Part shown: piece by piece, positions 8,130 through 18,496 of the stretch
Layout of the letters: each line of letters begins with the position of its first letter
How positions within the stretch are numbered: position 1 is the stretch's first letter
Made by a program: the position numbers and the translations under genes
Notes under the pieces: generated by a model
What the model saw: the letters and a program-made list of their open reading frames with translations, nothing else
What the model was told of the DNA's origin: nothing
Databases searched by the model: none
Assembly: GCA_003427395.1 (NCBI GenBank)
Contig: BFEA01000098.1
Location: 1,394,790-1,420,227 of the forward strand
DNA: 25,438 bases
Reading direction: 5' to 3'
Origin: Chara braunii
Lineage: Eukaryota > Streptophyta > Charophyceae > Charales > Characeae

Positions 8130-8960
8130 TTAGCCGTGATCTTCGAATAGACTTTGATAAAGCGTTGGTAGGAGCCGGCTAAGCCAAGAAACGAGCAGAC
8201 ATCCGTGACGTTCTTCGGCTACGTCCACTCTTGGACGGCTTAGCAGACTAATGCCCTCCGGTGTGACAAAATGGCCCAAGTACTCCAACTCTTGACGTAC
8301 GAACTCACACTTGTCACAGTTGGCTTTGTACTTGGCACGATGAAGTATCTCCAACACACGTCAAAGATGCTCGAGATGGTCCTCCAGGGTCCAGCTATAG
8401 ACCAGAATGTCGCCCAAGTAGACCAGCACAACCCGGCCCAGCATCGTGCATAACTCGTTGGTCATCGCCACTTGAAAAGTCATCGGGGCATTGGTGAGGC
8501 CCAAAGGCATGACAACCCACTCAAAATGCTCGTACTGCGTCTTAAACGCAGATTTGTGGCGATCTTGCGTGCGTATCGAAATTTGATGATAGCCCGATTC
8601 AAGTCCAACTTGGAAAAATACTTTGTGCCGCCCAACCGCTCAAGAAGATCATCGATACGAAGAAGAGGACCCACATTCTTGACAATTTGCACGTTGAGCT
8701 TGCCTTAGTCAATGCACAAACAAAGGTCCTTGTTCTTCTTTCAAACGAAGAGAACTGGCGAACCATATGGTGAGCTTCTACAGCGGATTCAACCCTTGTC
8801 CAACAAGTCATCGAGTTGCATGCGGAGAATCGTGAGTTCTTCCTCACTCATGCAAGAGATGCAACCTTTCAGTTGTTCGGCATCGGCCTCAAGAATGATC
8901 TCATGGGAGATCGGTCGATCCAGCACCATAGGTAGGAGACTCGAAAATGTCAGTGAACTC
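8130..8960 (-). pseudogene. Ty3/gypsy reverse transcriptase, disrupted and active-site mutant
   Basis: Blocks in order from 8940 leftward are VLDRPISHEIILEADAEQLK and SEEELTILRMQLDDLLDKG (8789-8940), then PLLRIDDLLERLGGTKYFSK with LDL (8640-8692), then a frame-changed fingers and palm region, then VYLGDILVYS near 8400-8425, then the thumb with AKYKANCDKCEFVRQELEYL (about 8280-8350). The palm motif should be YxDD. Here codons at 8409-8420 give YLGD, so one of the two metal-binding Asp is Gly. Several frame changes lie between the blocks. The enzyme copies element RNA into cDNA. This copy cannot. Confidence 0.9.
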
Positions 8961-9644
8961 GTCAAGCGTCCGCACCACGTGGGCATCCGAAGACAAGTGT
9001 GAGGATTCGGTGGCCGCGACGGTCCGAAGAAAACAAAGGCCTATCTCGTTGGTCCGCTCGTACGCACAAGTGGACCGAAAAGACTTGGTTGTCACAACTT
9101 GGAAATGGATCGAAGGGTACGTAAGAGGAATAGTGCACAGGACTTCGACAATGAAACTGTCGCGAACAGTAAGTGTCCGCCGATGAAAGTTGACCGTGTG
9201 ATCCTCACTCGCGAGCCAAGGCATCCCCAAAATGATGTCGAAGTTCATGCCTAAGACGTTAAACGTGACCGGTTCGCATGCATGTGGTGCGAAATAAACC
9301 GGTACGGCTTCGATGTAAATATCAAGAAGTTGTTGTGTACAACCATTCGCCATCTTGACTGTTGTAGGATGTGGCTTCCTTCGAACTTGTGCGCCAAGGT
9401 CGTCCCATTGTATGAAGGATTGGCTCATGAACTTGCGAGTCCCGCCACTATCCAGCAAAGCGCTACAGGACGCTTGCCCAACTTGGATGCGACGAACATA
9501 AAGAAGCGGTGCGTTGTTATCGCCGTACCGCTGCGTGCGAAACTCGCGGGCCACCTTGGTAATATATGCAAGGAGGTCCCCGACCACAACTTTGTCATCC
9601 GTCAGCAAAGTTGGTGGTGCATAGAACAACAAACATGTGTGCAA
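8901..9644 (-). pseudogene. Retroviral-type aspartic protease region
   Basis: This 247-codon open part of pol shows ALLDSGGTRKFMS at residues 62-74, matching the D-[ST]-G active site of retropepsins, and DIILGMPWL at residues 136-144, matching the ILGMDWL motif near the C-terminus of the protease. Residues 226-240 (RTLDEFTDIFESPTY) lead into the reverse transcriptase. A frame change separates it from the RT N-terminal block. The protease cuts the Gag-Pol polyprotein and works as a dimer. The start codon given by the open frame is not meaningful because the gene is a polyprotein. Confidence 0.85.
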
Positions 9645-10128
9645 ATGGGCGCATAGTGCTGCTCATTGCAGTCCCCGTAAGCAGCTCGTGGAAGGGAGAG
9701 GAAGCCATGCAAAATCCTCAGGCGACAACGGGTCTAAGACCTCCCTTTGAACTCGCGTGCCAAATCCCTTGAAGAACCACTTGAAGACAATGAAATGGCG
9801 CCGCTACCGGACGAAAAGGAAACCGCGCACACACCTTGTCCTTGAGCTGGAGAACCCAACTTCCACATGTGCCTCGAAATTAAGGGCAGTCGTTCACGAA
9901 GCACCCAGGTCCGAAGGCGTCAAGAGTGCAGCCGAATCCCTCTCAGCGATGCTCACTTTCTCGAAAGGGACTTCCCCTTGGCTTTCATGGGACACCCTGT
10001 GGTGTTGTGTGCATCGTTGTTGCACCACAAACAACATCGGTACCTCATGCGGATTTTGTAGACAACCTCCGAGATGCCGTAATGGAGCCAAGGTTCTTGA
10101 GCTGTTGTTTCGGGCCTAAGGAATGAAG

Positions 10129-10336
10129 AGGTGTTTGTCTTCGATTTGCCACGTCCTCGACCTTTGGTCGGGCGGCCACCATCCCAGGCAGCTGCTAACC
10201 TATCTCGCTTATCGGATGAAGCAGCCTCGTTAGGTGTTTGTCTTCGATTTGCCGCGTCCTCGACCTTTGGTCGGGCGGCCACCATCCCAGGCAGCTGCTA
10301 ACCTATCTCGCCCATCGAATGAAGCAGCCTCGTTAG
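10129..10336 (-). repeat. 103-bp tandem duplication in gag linker
   Basis: The sequence AGGTGTTTGTCTTCGATTTG starts at 10129 and again at 10232. The second unit ends at GCAGCCTCGTTAG, 10336. The copies differ at a few bases. Because 103 is not a multiple of three, the duplication breaks the gag frame, and the Arg/Gly-rich linker is read once in each of two frames. Confidence 0.9.
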
Positions 10337-11616
10337 AATCGGTCGACGTTGTTGCTCGACCACGACCACTTTCGGTCGATGCTGATCTTTTTCTCTGGCC
10401 TGTGAAAGACGAAAGGCCAACATTGTGGGCTTCCCTGTCCGTCACGATGATCTGCGAGGCCTTGTCAAATAATAACTCACTTGTGGTGAGCGTCTCCGCC
10501 ACTTGCGTCAAGGCATTTTGCAATGTCAAACATGATCGGGTGATGAAGTAATGCTTCACACCTTTAAAACCAATCGGCAAGTCAGGCGTGAACGTCAAGC
10601 GTTGGTACTCGGCGATCCAATCCGTGTTTCTGGTGGAACTTCTACAACTTCTCCATTGCCTGAAGCCCGGGCGGTTCGACTTGGAACCGCGTGTGCCATG
10701 CTATCGTGAGATCAGCCCAACTAATCTTCGTGTGCAGCTTGGAGATGTCAAACTTGCACGTAGACAAGATGTTGTCAAGGCATGCTTGACACGCGTCACC
10801 TGACCGGTGGTAGAGACAGGCATGTCGGCTGGTGTCGCGCATGCTCTACATGTGCAACCACAACTCGAATTGCCGCCACCACGATATTGGATCAGTCTTC
10901 GATGCGTCGCAGAAGACCGAGATGCCATCAAACTTGGGTACGCGTTTTGTGAGATGACGAGGCTGGGCTTGCTGGGGCGAGTGCTGATCGGTTGACTAGA
11001 GTTGCTGATTTGTTGCCTGCTGCTGCTTAGCACCATCTTTTAGAGTGCCTACGTCAATCTCCAAAGCGTTGATGTGATCAGGAATGTTGGAGGGGCCAAC
11101 GGTTGTTGTTGCAACAGGCCGCTGTTCCAAGGTGTGGACACGGGCGGTCAATGTCTACACGTTGTTGTCCAGTGTGAGGATGTCCTCTTGCTGGGCCATC
11201 CAAGTGGCCACCAGGTCCACAGTTCGCTGATGACCGTGGAGAACTTCCGCACGGTCTCGAAGGCACCCTACTCCTTGGCCGACGTGTCCGAGTCGGTGGC
11301 CAAAGTCAAGACTTTGGCCTCCTCGAATAACGCATCCCAACGTGTTTGTCGTGCTTCATCTGCAGCCTGGCGTGCTGCGTCCTCGTTCGCTTGCTGCTGT
11401 AAGTCGGCAAGACGACGTTTCTCCTCGGCGTCTCTCTCTCTTCTCTCAAGCAGCTAGTGTCGCATCTGCCCATTGCTTAAGATCGAGCATCATGTCATCC
11501 AGCCGGACCTCGTAGACTGCCTCCAAGTCATTGTCCTTGCGTTCCATCATGTTGGTCATTGACCGAAGGACTGGAGGCATGTGTGCCCGGTGCTGATGTG
11601 GCATAGGCCTGCTGAC

Positions 11617-11740
11617 ATGGCCCGTTGGGCTGCTGACGTGGCTGCTGACGTGGCTGCTGACGTGGCTGCTGACGTGGCTGCTGACGTGGCACAAACCTCT
11701 GCTGACACAGCCTGCTGACATGGCACCGGGCTGACGTGGC
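11617..11740. repeat. 12-bp minisatellite of GCTGCTGACGTG units
   Basis: TGACGTGG occurs five times at exact 12-base spacing (11634, 11646, 11658, 11670, 11682) and once more at 11732. Altered copies (TGATGTGG, TGACATGG) lie on both sides. In coding frame on the minus strand it gives HVSS repeats. As DNA, each unit carries an ACGT core of the kind bound by plant bZIP factors. Confidence 0.85.
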
Positions 11741-11880
11741 AACTCACCAATGCCCACAGCAGAAAGCCATGAAGAGAAGAACGGATGGAGGAAGACGAGG
11801 ACAGCATAGATGGGGGGGGGTGCCGGGGAGGAGGAACGAAAAAAAAAACGCCGCCCTACTCCCATGGGGTACACATTGAG

Positions 11881-11898
11881 CGCCCAGATAAGGAGCCA
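11881..11898 (-). other. Candidate primer-binding site
   Basis: On the minus strand TGGCTCCTTATCTGGGCG lies just upstream of the gag region. A PBS starts with TGG, complementary to the CCA end of a tRNA, and sits a few bases inside the 5' LTR. I could not match it to a specific tRNA or find a CA-ending LTR edge next to it, so the call is tentative. Confidence 0.3.
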
Positions 11899-12392
11899 CT
11901 AATCAAAAGTTGACAACTGCAAACTTTGCTTTTTTGAAAAAATACATCTGAATTTCGAAATCGCTAGTTCGGTAAGTCTCCAAATCCCAAGAAATCCCGA
12001 AGTTTAACTAATAGAAGTGCTTCGAATTTCAGGCTGCAAAAAAAACGAAACAGAAAAAAAAAAGACCGAACTGCAAATATATGCCGCAAGTTTGGGACAA
12101 TTCTGAATAAAAATCGAAATTATTCAGATGAGAATAAGTGCAGCAATTTTCAATTTTGGAAGTGTAATTCCCAAAACACGAACTGCGAAGAGAGATATCC
12201 AAAATAATAAATTTTTTGGATTGCCAAAGCAGGGGAAAATTCAAAATTCCGAAAAATTAGGGAAATTCGAAATTTGCAGCCACTAACTAATGCGCGATTC
12301 GAAATTCTTGCGAAAGAAGGGGAAAAAAAAACGAAGTTGCACAAAAGAGAATTCCGAAATTCAATATACTCGAAACCTTCCGACTCAGGAAA
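11899..12392. other. AT-rich segment between gag and LINE fragment
   Basis: The base composition differs sharply from the gypsy gene region. The segment is rich in AAATTCGAAAT-type words such as GAAATTC, AAAATTC and GAAATTCGAAA. It holds no open frame of note. It may be the remains of a 5' LTR or unrelated inserted sequence. Confidence 0.4.
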
Positions 12393-13010
12393 GTGAGGGT
12401 CTCAAAGAACAAACCCTGGAAACTCTTCCGACCGGACCTCAGCATCTCTGAGCTAGAGTTCGACCTGAAAGAATGGGTTTGGAAACAGGGTAAATCAGTG
12501 AGAACGAGAACGATAGACGAATACAACGTCAAATTCGGTTTCGAGCTGGGCCTACAAACCACAGACCCGGATCCCAGACTCAAAGGGAAATGGAGGGAGA
12601 TTCTGAATCTAACCCCCTTGGTCCCCATATCCATCCCGTGGTCGAAGTTCCTATCCATCAGACCAGCTAGGATTCGAAGTATGCAATGGCTCATAGCGCA
12701 CACCTCACTACCAACCAACCAATGGTTCCACAGAAGGAGAAAACACACAGACCCCAACAGCACTGACCTATGCAAACTCTGCACAGACAACGTTCCAGAA
12801 GACATACCCCACTGCCTCCTGTACTGCACGGAAGCAGCATGGATATGGAACAAGGTGCGCAACCTGTGGTCCATTCTCTTCTCATCAACCCCCCCGCTCA
12901 CAACTCCCCTGAACATCCTGCTCCTATCCAACAACACTAACAATCTCAAAGGCGGCAAGGAAGTATGGTTCCAGCTACTCAGCAAGCTGGCCCTATGGGT
13001 TATCTGGCCC
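12393..13010 (+). pseudogene. LINE ORF2 3' fragment with zf-RVT zinc finger
   Basis: The frame reads WSKFLSIRPARIRSMQWLIA at about residues 83-102, then PTNQWFHRRR, then CKLC at 127-130 with H140 and C145, ending TEAAWIWNKV. The C-x2-C-x9-H-x4-C finger with preceding W, L and R positions is the C-terminal zinc-binding domain found after the reverse transcriptase of plant L1-type LINEs. It is thought to bind the element RNA or the target. No RT domain precedes it, as expected for a 5'-truncated copy, and no ATG starts the frame. It is on the opposite strand to the gypsy element and lies between gag and the right-hand repeat copy. The open frame runs on into that repeat. Confidence 0.8.
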
Positions 13011-13028
13011 GAAAGGGCCTGGCCCGAA

Positions 13029-13308
13029 CGAACCTGGCCCAAAAGGGCCTGGCCACAAATGGAGAAGGCCAAAATGTGGCCTTGGTCCGAACAGACCGTG
13101 TGTCTGTTCGGGCGCACTGCAAGTCCAAAACGACGCCTGGAACAGACAAAAAGAGAACAGCAAATAAATAAATAAATAAATGCAGCCTCAAACCGAATCC
13201 TGCGGCCCAAAGGCTGGCCGTGGGCCTCCAGGGCGCAGGCCTCTACGGCATGCAGCCTGGGGCCCCCCAGCAACCGCCGGGGACCGTGTGCAGGCTCAGC
13301 ATGTAACA
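13029..13308 (-). repeat. Right copy of shared block, probable 5' LTR fragment
   Basis: Counterpart of 5600-5869 in the same orientation. Both end on the plus strand with GCAGGCTCAGCATGTAACACC and both carry the AAATAAATAAATAAATG stretch. This copy has an extra segment (about 13235-13261) absent from the left. On the minus strand it begins TGTTACATG. If both are LTRs, the full element spans 5600-13308 and the LINE fragment and AT-rich segment lie inside or beside the 5' LTR. Confidence 0.55.
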
Positions 13309-13472
13309 CCAGTCTATATGTGCATGTCCTGGTGTCTTGCCGCTACAAGCGACTGGCCTTAGATGAGGACACTACTGTTTGCTGGAGGAGGAACAAAAAC
13401 ATGATGCATTTATCGACTCACCTACTGCGTCCACATATGCACACCTAAGAACTCCAGCACAGGCCAATTCCA

Positions 13473-14214
<742 letters not shown>

Positions 14215-14858
14215 CCCAAACCACCTTGATTCCACACCGTCGTAAGAAAAAGAGGGCCTCAAAAGCTTGCCTGCCACTATACCCCCATAGCAGAGATACC
14301 CAAAGCACCCCACTACATAAGAAAAAAAAAGAGGGACCCAAATGTGACTACCAGTATGCCCACGTGGCAGAGAGATATGAAGCACCTTGATTAAGACACT
14401 ATATGAGGAAAAAGACGGACACAAAAGCTTGACTGCCCGCAAAACTACGATCCTGCAGCTACTGTTAATGAGCAGTGGATAAAATCAGGAGTACACGTGG
14501 CAAAAGAGATCCGAGGCACCTTGATTCCACAGATTCCCAAACCACCTTCATTCCACACCGTCATAAGAAAAAAGAGGGCCTCAAAAGCTTGCCTGCCACT
14601 ATGCCCCCATAGCAGAGATACCCAAAGTACCCCACTACATAAGAAAAAAAAAGAGGGACCCAAATGTGACTACCAGTATGCCCATGTGGCAGAGAGATAT
14701 GAAGCACCTTGATTAAGACACTATATGAGGAAAAAGACGGACACAAAAGCTTGACTGCCCACAAAACTACGATCTTGCAGCTACTGTTAATGAGCAGTGG
14801 ATAAAATCAGGAGTACACGTGGCAAAAGAGATCCGAGGCACCTTGATTCCACAGATTC
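14215..14858 (+). repeat. 322-bp tandem duplication with HindIII-site subunits
   Basis: Units at about 14215-14536 and 14537-14858 match at roughly 97 percent and end in the same ACCTTGATTCCACAGATTC. Inside each unit the motif AAAAGCTTG(C/A)CTGCC appears twice about 170 bases apart. A diverged earlier half-unit starts near 14125. This is a young duplication on top of an older satellite-like repeat. Matching open frames on both strands are side effects. Confidence 0.9.
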
Positions 14859-15010
14859 ATGTGTGATAAGATAGTTTGTCAGGTGGAGTATTGCCTGCCG
14901 TCCTACTTCTGTTCTACCATGCCTACTCCAAAAGGGACGGTGAGTGAAAGCAGAATAGCCCACTCTATCTGGCACCACCCACCTACTCTTCCTCTCCACA
15001 ACTTCTATAC

Positions 15011-15041
<31 letters not shown>

Positions 15042-15600
15042 ACTCTCTCCCCCCCCCCCCCCCCCCTCTCCCCTGCCCCTCCGAACCAAGCACACAAGTA
15101 CTCTGGAGTCGAATTCGTGATGACCTGATCAAGGCTATTATTATCATTATGACCTTAGTTCCAATACAATAAACCCAGTGTCGGGTTGCAGTAACATGTG
15201 ACAAGCACAAGAATATGAACATACGTCTTCTTTGAATCCATGTCTGCCGGCAGACCATTCATTACCATTCCCACTGCCCACTGCATTCCTCCATAACCAT
15301 CCTTGTCGACGTCTTCGTGGTGAAGTTCTCTTCTGGCTGCGTGGACACAATGGCCATGGTAGATTCGAGTTCAACAAGACGCTATTCTCACCGTGCTTCC
15401 AGCTCCCCCTATTTTTCCTTAATTCCATCCTCCTCCTCTCCTACTTTCTACTCCTTCGCTACTTTTCCTAGTTCTGCCCACCCACCACCTTACTCTCGCT
15501 CAAATAAGGTTATGATGATGTTCCCTGAGGCCAGCAGCACCCGTTGTGAGCACCTGTCGTCTTCTTCCGCCCGAAGGGCATCCTCTCTCCTGCTGCCTTA
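14859..15600. other. Intergenic sequence with C-homopolymers
   Basis: Two C-runs (30 at 15012-15041 and 18 at 15049-15066) sit in a pyrimidine-rich patch. The remainder has only domain-free short frames. Homopolymers of this length are prone to sequencing and assembly length error. Confidence 0.6.
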
Positions 15601-15656
15601 TCCCCTCCACTACCATCCGGATCTGGATGGCAACTATATCTTTCAAAAAAGGAAAC

Positions 15657-16155
15657 GTCATCCGCACTTACGCCATGGCGCAACAGGAACCAGCCAGCCT
15701 TTCCTCTTCGGCTAACTGGCCAAACATGCAGCCCTCCAATCTTGCACAAGGGGAGAATGCCCTACAAGTCGGTCTAAGCTACACCAAGCCATTCGCGTTC
15801 ACGCCATGGCGCAACGGGGACCAGCCAGCCTTTTGTCTTCAGCTGACTGGCTAAACACGCTGCCCTCCATTCATCCACAACAGATAAAGCCCTACAAGCC
15901 TGTCTCTGCCACACCAACCNCCCCCCCCCCCCCCCCCCCCCCCCAACTTAATGCCCGCTTCAATCAGCCCCCGCCTCCACTACGATATGGATCGGGATAA
16001 GAACTATATCTTTCAAAATGAAATGTCATTCGCGCTCACGCCATGGCGCTATGGGAACCAGCCAGCCTTTTCTTTTCAGCTGACTGGCCAAACACTCCGC
16101 CCTCCAATCATGCACAAAGAGAGAACCCCCTACAAGCCTGTCTCAGCGACGCTGA
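15657..16155 (+). repeat. Three-copy repeat of about 130 bp
   Basis: Copies at about 15657-15780, 15789-15915 and 16024-16155 share CGCCATGGCGC, GGAACCAGCCAGCC, CTGACTGGCCAAAC, GCCCTCCAAT and CCCTACAAG. A further shared stretch, AACTATATCTTTCAAAA, precedes copies one and three. Between copies two and three lies an N (15920) followed by a 24-base C-run. An open frame crosses copies one and two, but the unit keeps no consistent frame in copy three. Confidence 0.8.
15920..15944. other. Ambiguous base and C-homopolymer
   Basis: A single N at 15920 begins a run of 24 C. This is the only ambiguous base I saw in the window and probably marks a gap closed through a homopolymer. Confidence 0.9.
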
Positions 16156-16292
16156 CCTCCCCCCATCCTCCACCTTGTGACACAGAACAGACCCTTAACT
16201 GAGAATGACTTGCAAACTACATTATTCTTACCCCTCCCCCATCCCTTCATGACCAATTCAATCATCCCCCCAGCACCGGGCCCCACCCCCCC

Positions 16293-16293
<1 letters not shown>

Positions 16294-16325
<32 letters not shown>
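16294..16325. repeat. C-homopolymer (about 32)
   Basis: Long C-run after CCCCACCCCCCCT. The polyproline frame across it is not a gene. Confidence 0.95.
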
Positions 16326-16328
<3 letters not shown>

Positions 16329-16659
16329 AGGTATAAGACCAATTCAATTGCAAACGCGCTATCACAAGCGACAGAGTCTCAGAGTCACCCACTGTCTCCC
16401 ACCATCATCCATCGTCCACCACCAGTATCCATCATCTCATCATCAGCTCGCTGGTGCTGCTGCTCATTCAGCCGTGCACATGACCACCTGTAAGGATTCG
16501 TGATGCATGCATGAACCTGTTAAAGCAAGGAACAAAGAATTAATGAATGCAGAAAAGCAAAAAAAGTTGGTCCTCCTTACTCGCCCTGTCAGGTCGGCTG
16601 AATTTCGGGCCTCGATATATCTCCTGTGTGAAATCCCTTTCGAAACACATTGATTAATA

Positions 16660-17040
16660 GGAAGCTTTTTTAGCCCTTGCGAATCTCAAAATCGGTCAGA
16701 CAAGGGTGTCCTTTAGCCCCTCATCTGCATATCCTGTACTTTGGAAATCAGCATTCCATGATTAGGGATGATGCACGGATTACGAGGGCCGAGCTCCCGG
16801 ATAGGAATCCTACAAAAACTCAGGCCTTCGCCGGCGATATTTCTCTTTTCGTATGGTTGCAAGATGAATTATTTGCAGCAATGAAAGAGGACATATGACT
16901 TTTGCTTCCTTCTTGGGGGCCGCAGCCAAGAACCAAAAAACAGTCTTTCGCTCCCATCTCATAGCCTGCTACCTCATGACTGGGGGGAGTGAAATTGCAG
17001 AGCCTCTGGCTGTAGAAAAGAACACTAGATCATCATCATA
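16660..17040 (+). pseudogene. LINE reverse transcriptase fragment, active-site mutant
   Basis: The frame at 16677-16898 reads VRQGCPLAPHLHILYF at residues 7-22, then IRDDARITRAELPD, then AFAGDISLF at residues 50-58. This is the RT palm region of a non-LTR retrotransposon, where QGCPLSP and (A/Y)-Y/F-A-D-D are conserved. The second motif here is FAGD, so the first catalytic Asp is Gly. After a stop the LINE signal seems to continue in another frame with SFLGAAAKNQKTVF (about 16905-16950). The fragment has neither endonuclease nor 3' end. It may be related to the fragment at 12393, but the two do not overlap. Confidence 0.75.
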
Positions 17041-17830
17041 TCTTGCTTAGTAATAGCCCCCCCTATCCCCACATTTGGATCAAATTGCTAAATTTGCCAA
17101 GAATCTGAAAAAGTAGTCAGAGTAAAAGAGGCCTTTAAGAAGGTGCTTTATTAGGGCGAGCGACAATATTGTGTGTTTCATTTAATCCCAATATTGATTA
17201 TTAGGGGAAACTGTCACATACGGTTCAGGGGGTTGTCATAGACTGATAGAGCCTAAGGCGCCCGTCAGTAGCACATTCATTTGTCCCTTTCGTCTAGGGG
17301 GAACACCAAAAGCGAAGGCAGCTTTCTGGGTCTCTAGCTTCGGCCGGCACTTCCAGAAATCCAGTTGTGGGCTCAGCAACAGGCGGCCGAAGGCAGGCCG
17401 AGTTATCCAGCAAGCAGTTTCGGAGTTCGGGCCCCACTAGCCTAAATCGATGGACTTGGGCCGCAAAACCTTTAAATTATATTAAAAAAAAGGCAGATTT
17501 ACAAACATGCAAAAAATAAAAGAAAACCCACAAAACTAAAAGCTACTAGAATTTCTTCAATTATTATATGTCGACCCCAGGTAGGGTGTCTACAAAAGAC
17601 CAAATTGGTTTTGAACTTAGCACACTGAATAGTAAAATGCCAAATAGAACGAATTCACGCATTCTGATTCGTCTTTCTTCTTCGGAGTCAGGGGGAGGTG
17701 TAAATTTTTCTCCGCCAATATTGAATAACAGTGTTTCATGACTGTGCGTATTGCATTGTTCTACCTATTCTGACTTGCCCAGGGGGCGTGGGGGGACAGA
17801 GGCGAAGACTGTGCGGTATGGTGAGTTTGC
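17041..17830. other. Region without recognisable genes
   Basis: Mixed unique sequence with short frames only. I see no RNA, transposon or repeat signature before the inverted repeat that starts at 17831. Confidence 0.4.
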
Positions 17831-18470
17831 CACTTGTTATAATGCATAGGCTTTGTCATGCTGCATTAGCAACCTGCCACCTGGAAGACTTCCTTGCCTT
17901 TGATGGGACTTCCAATGTTGGAATCAAGATAGAGAGAGGTTGTGGGTAAATGCTAAATAGAAAATAAGCTGTTTAATTGCCGGAGCGAGGCCCTGGAAAC
18001 TGCACCTGATTTGTAATAATCGAAAGGGGTTCTGCAGAGTATACTTATGGGCACAAGGTCACCTGCACCCGCCCAGAAAGCCGCCCGGTCGGTGTTCCAG
18101 ACCTCAGTGCCCTTTTCTCTCCTCCAGTAACAAGGAGGGGGTCATCGAAGCTGCTTAAAATTTGAGGTTACTGGAGGAGAGAAAAGGGCACTGAGGAGGC
18201 CTGGAACACCGACCGGGCGGCTTTCTGGGCGGGTGCAGGTGACCTTGCGCCCATAAGTATACTCTGCAGAACCCCTTTCGATTATTACAAATCAGGTGCA
18301 GTTTCCAGGGCCTCGCTCCGGCAATTAAACAGCTTATTTTCTATTTAGCATTTACCCACAACCTCTCTCTATCTTGATTCCAACATTGGAAGTCCCATCA
18401 AAGGCAAGGAAGTCTTCCAGGTGGCAGGTTGCTAATGCAGCATGACAAAGCCTACGTGTTATAACAAGTG
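17831..18470. repeat. Long inverted repeat 1 (arms about 300 bp, 35-bp loop)
   Basis: Left arm 17831-18131 and right arm 18167-18470 are reverse complements. The outer ends are CACTTGTTATAA and TTATAACAAGTG. The inner ends are CCTCCAGTAAC and GTTACTGGAGG. I see one 3-base indel (CCAGACCTC against the complement of GAGGAGGCCTGG), a G/A difference near GGGCRCAAGGTC and a short mismatch near the outer end, so identity is about 98 percent. The loop is 18132-18166. Transcribed, it would fold into a hairpin of about 300 bp, far longer than a typical microRNA precursor. I recognise no transposase or terminal motif. Confidence 0.95.
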
Positions 18471-18496
18471 TCAACCTGAAAGAGAAAGAAAGAGAG

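Larger units (their letters stand above)
9960..11874 (-). pseudogene. gag of the Ty3/gypsy element, disrupted
   Basis: Gag forms the virus-like particle and binds element RNA. From the right there is a low-complexity N-terminal part with an (HVSS)n run (11617-11700), then LEAVYEVRLDDMMLDLKQWA and a charged Ala/Glu/Arg/Gln-rich stretch that looks like a coiled coil (about 11280-11530). After it come a capsid-like core (WADLTIAWHTRFQVEPPG near 10690 and TPDLPIGFKGVKHYF near 10560-10590), an Arg/Gly-rich linker (GRPTKGRGRGKSK) and a zinc knuckle CLWCNNDAHNTTGC at 9992-10033, which fits C-x2-C-x4-H-x4-C exactly. Frames change several times. A 103-bp tandem duplication in the linker shifts the frame. 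Confidence 0.75.
5870..11898 (-). mobile_element. Decayed Ty3/gypsy (chromovirus-like) retrotransposon internal region
   Basis: All parts of a Ty3/gypsy internal region are recognisable on the minus strand. From right to left they are a candidate primer-binding site, gag with zinc knuckle, aspartic protease, reverse transcriptase, RNase H, integrase and a C-terminal chromodomain, then a polypurine tract. The order RT-RNase H-integrase is diagnostic for gypsy against copia. The chromodomain places it among chromoviruses, whose chromodomain steers integration to particular chromatin. Reading is broken in many places by frameshifts, stops and two internal tandem duplications, so it cannot encode its own mobility. 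About 6 kb of internal sequence is a normal length. The RNA could only move if helped by an intact relative. Confidence 0.93.

Noticed and set aside
16177-16503. Polyproline protein
   Set aside because: It is the translation of a C-homopolymer.
17281-17420. Short GC-rich inverted words (GGCCGAAGGC, CTTCGGCCGG) as an RNA gene
   Set aside because: Pairing is short and no known RNA signature appears.
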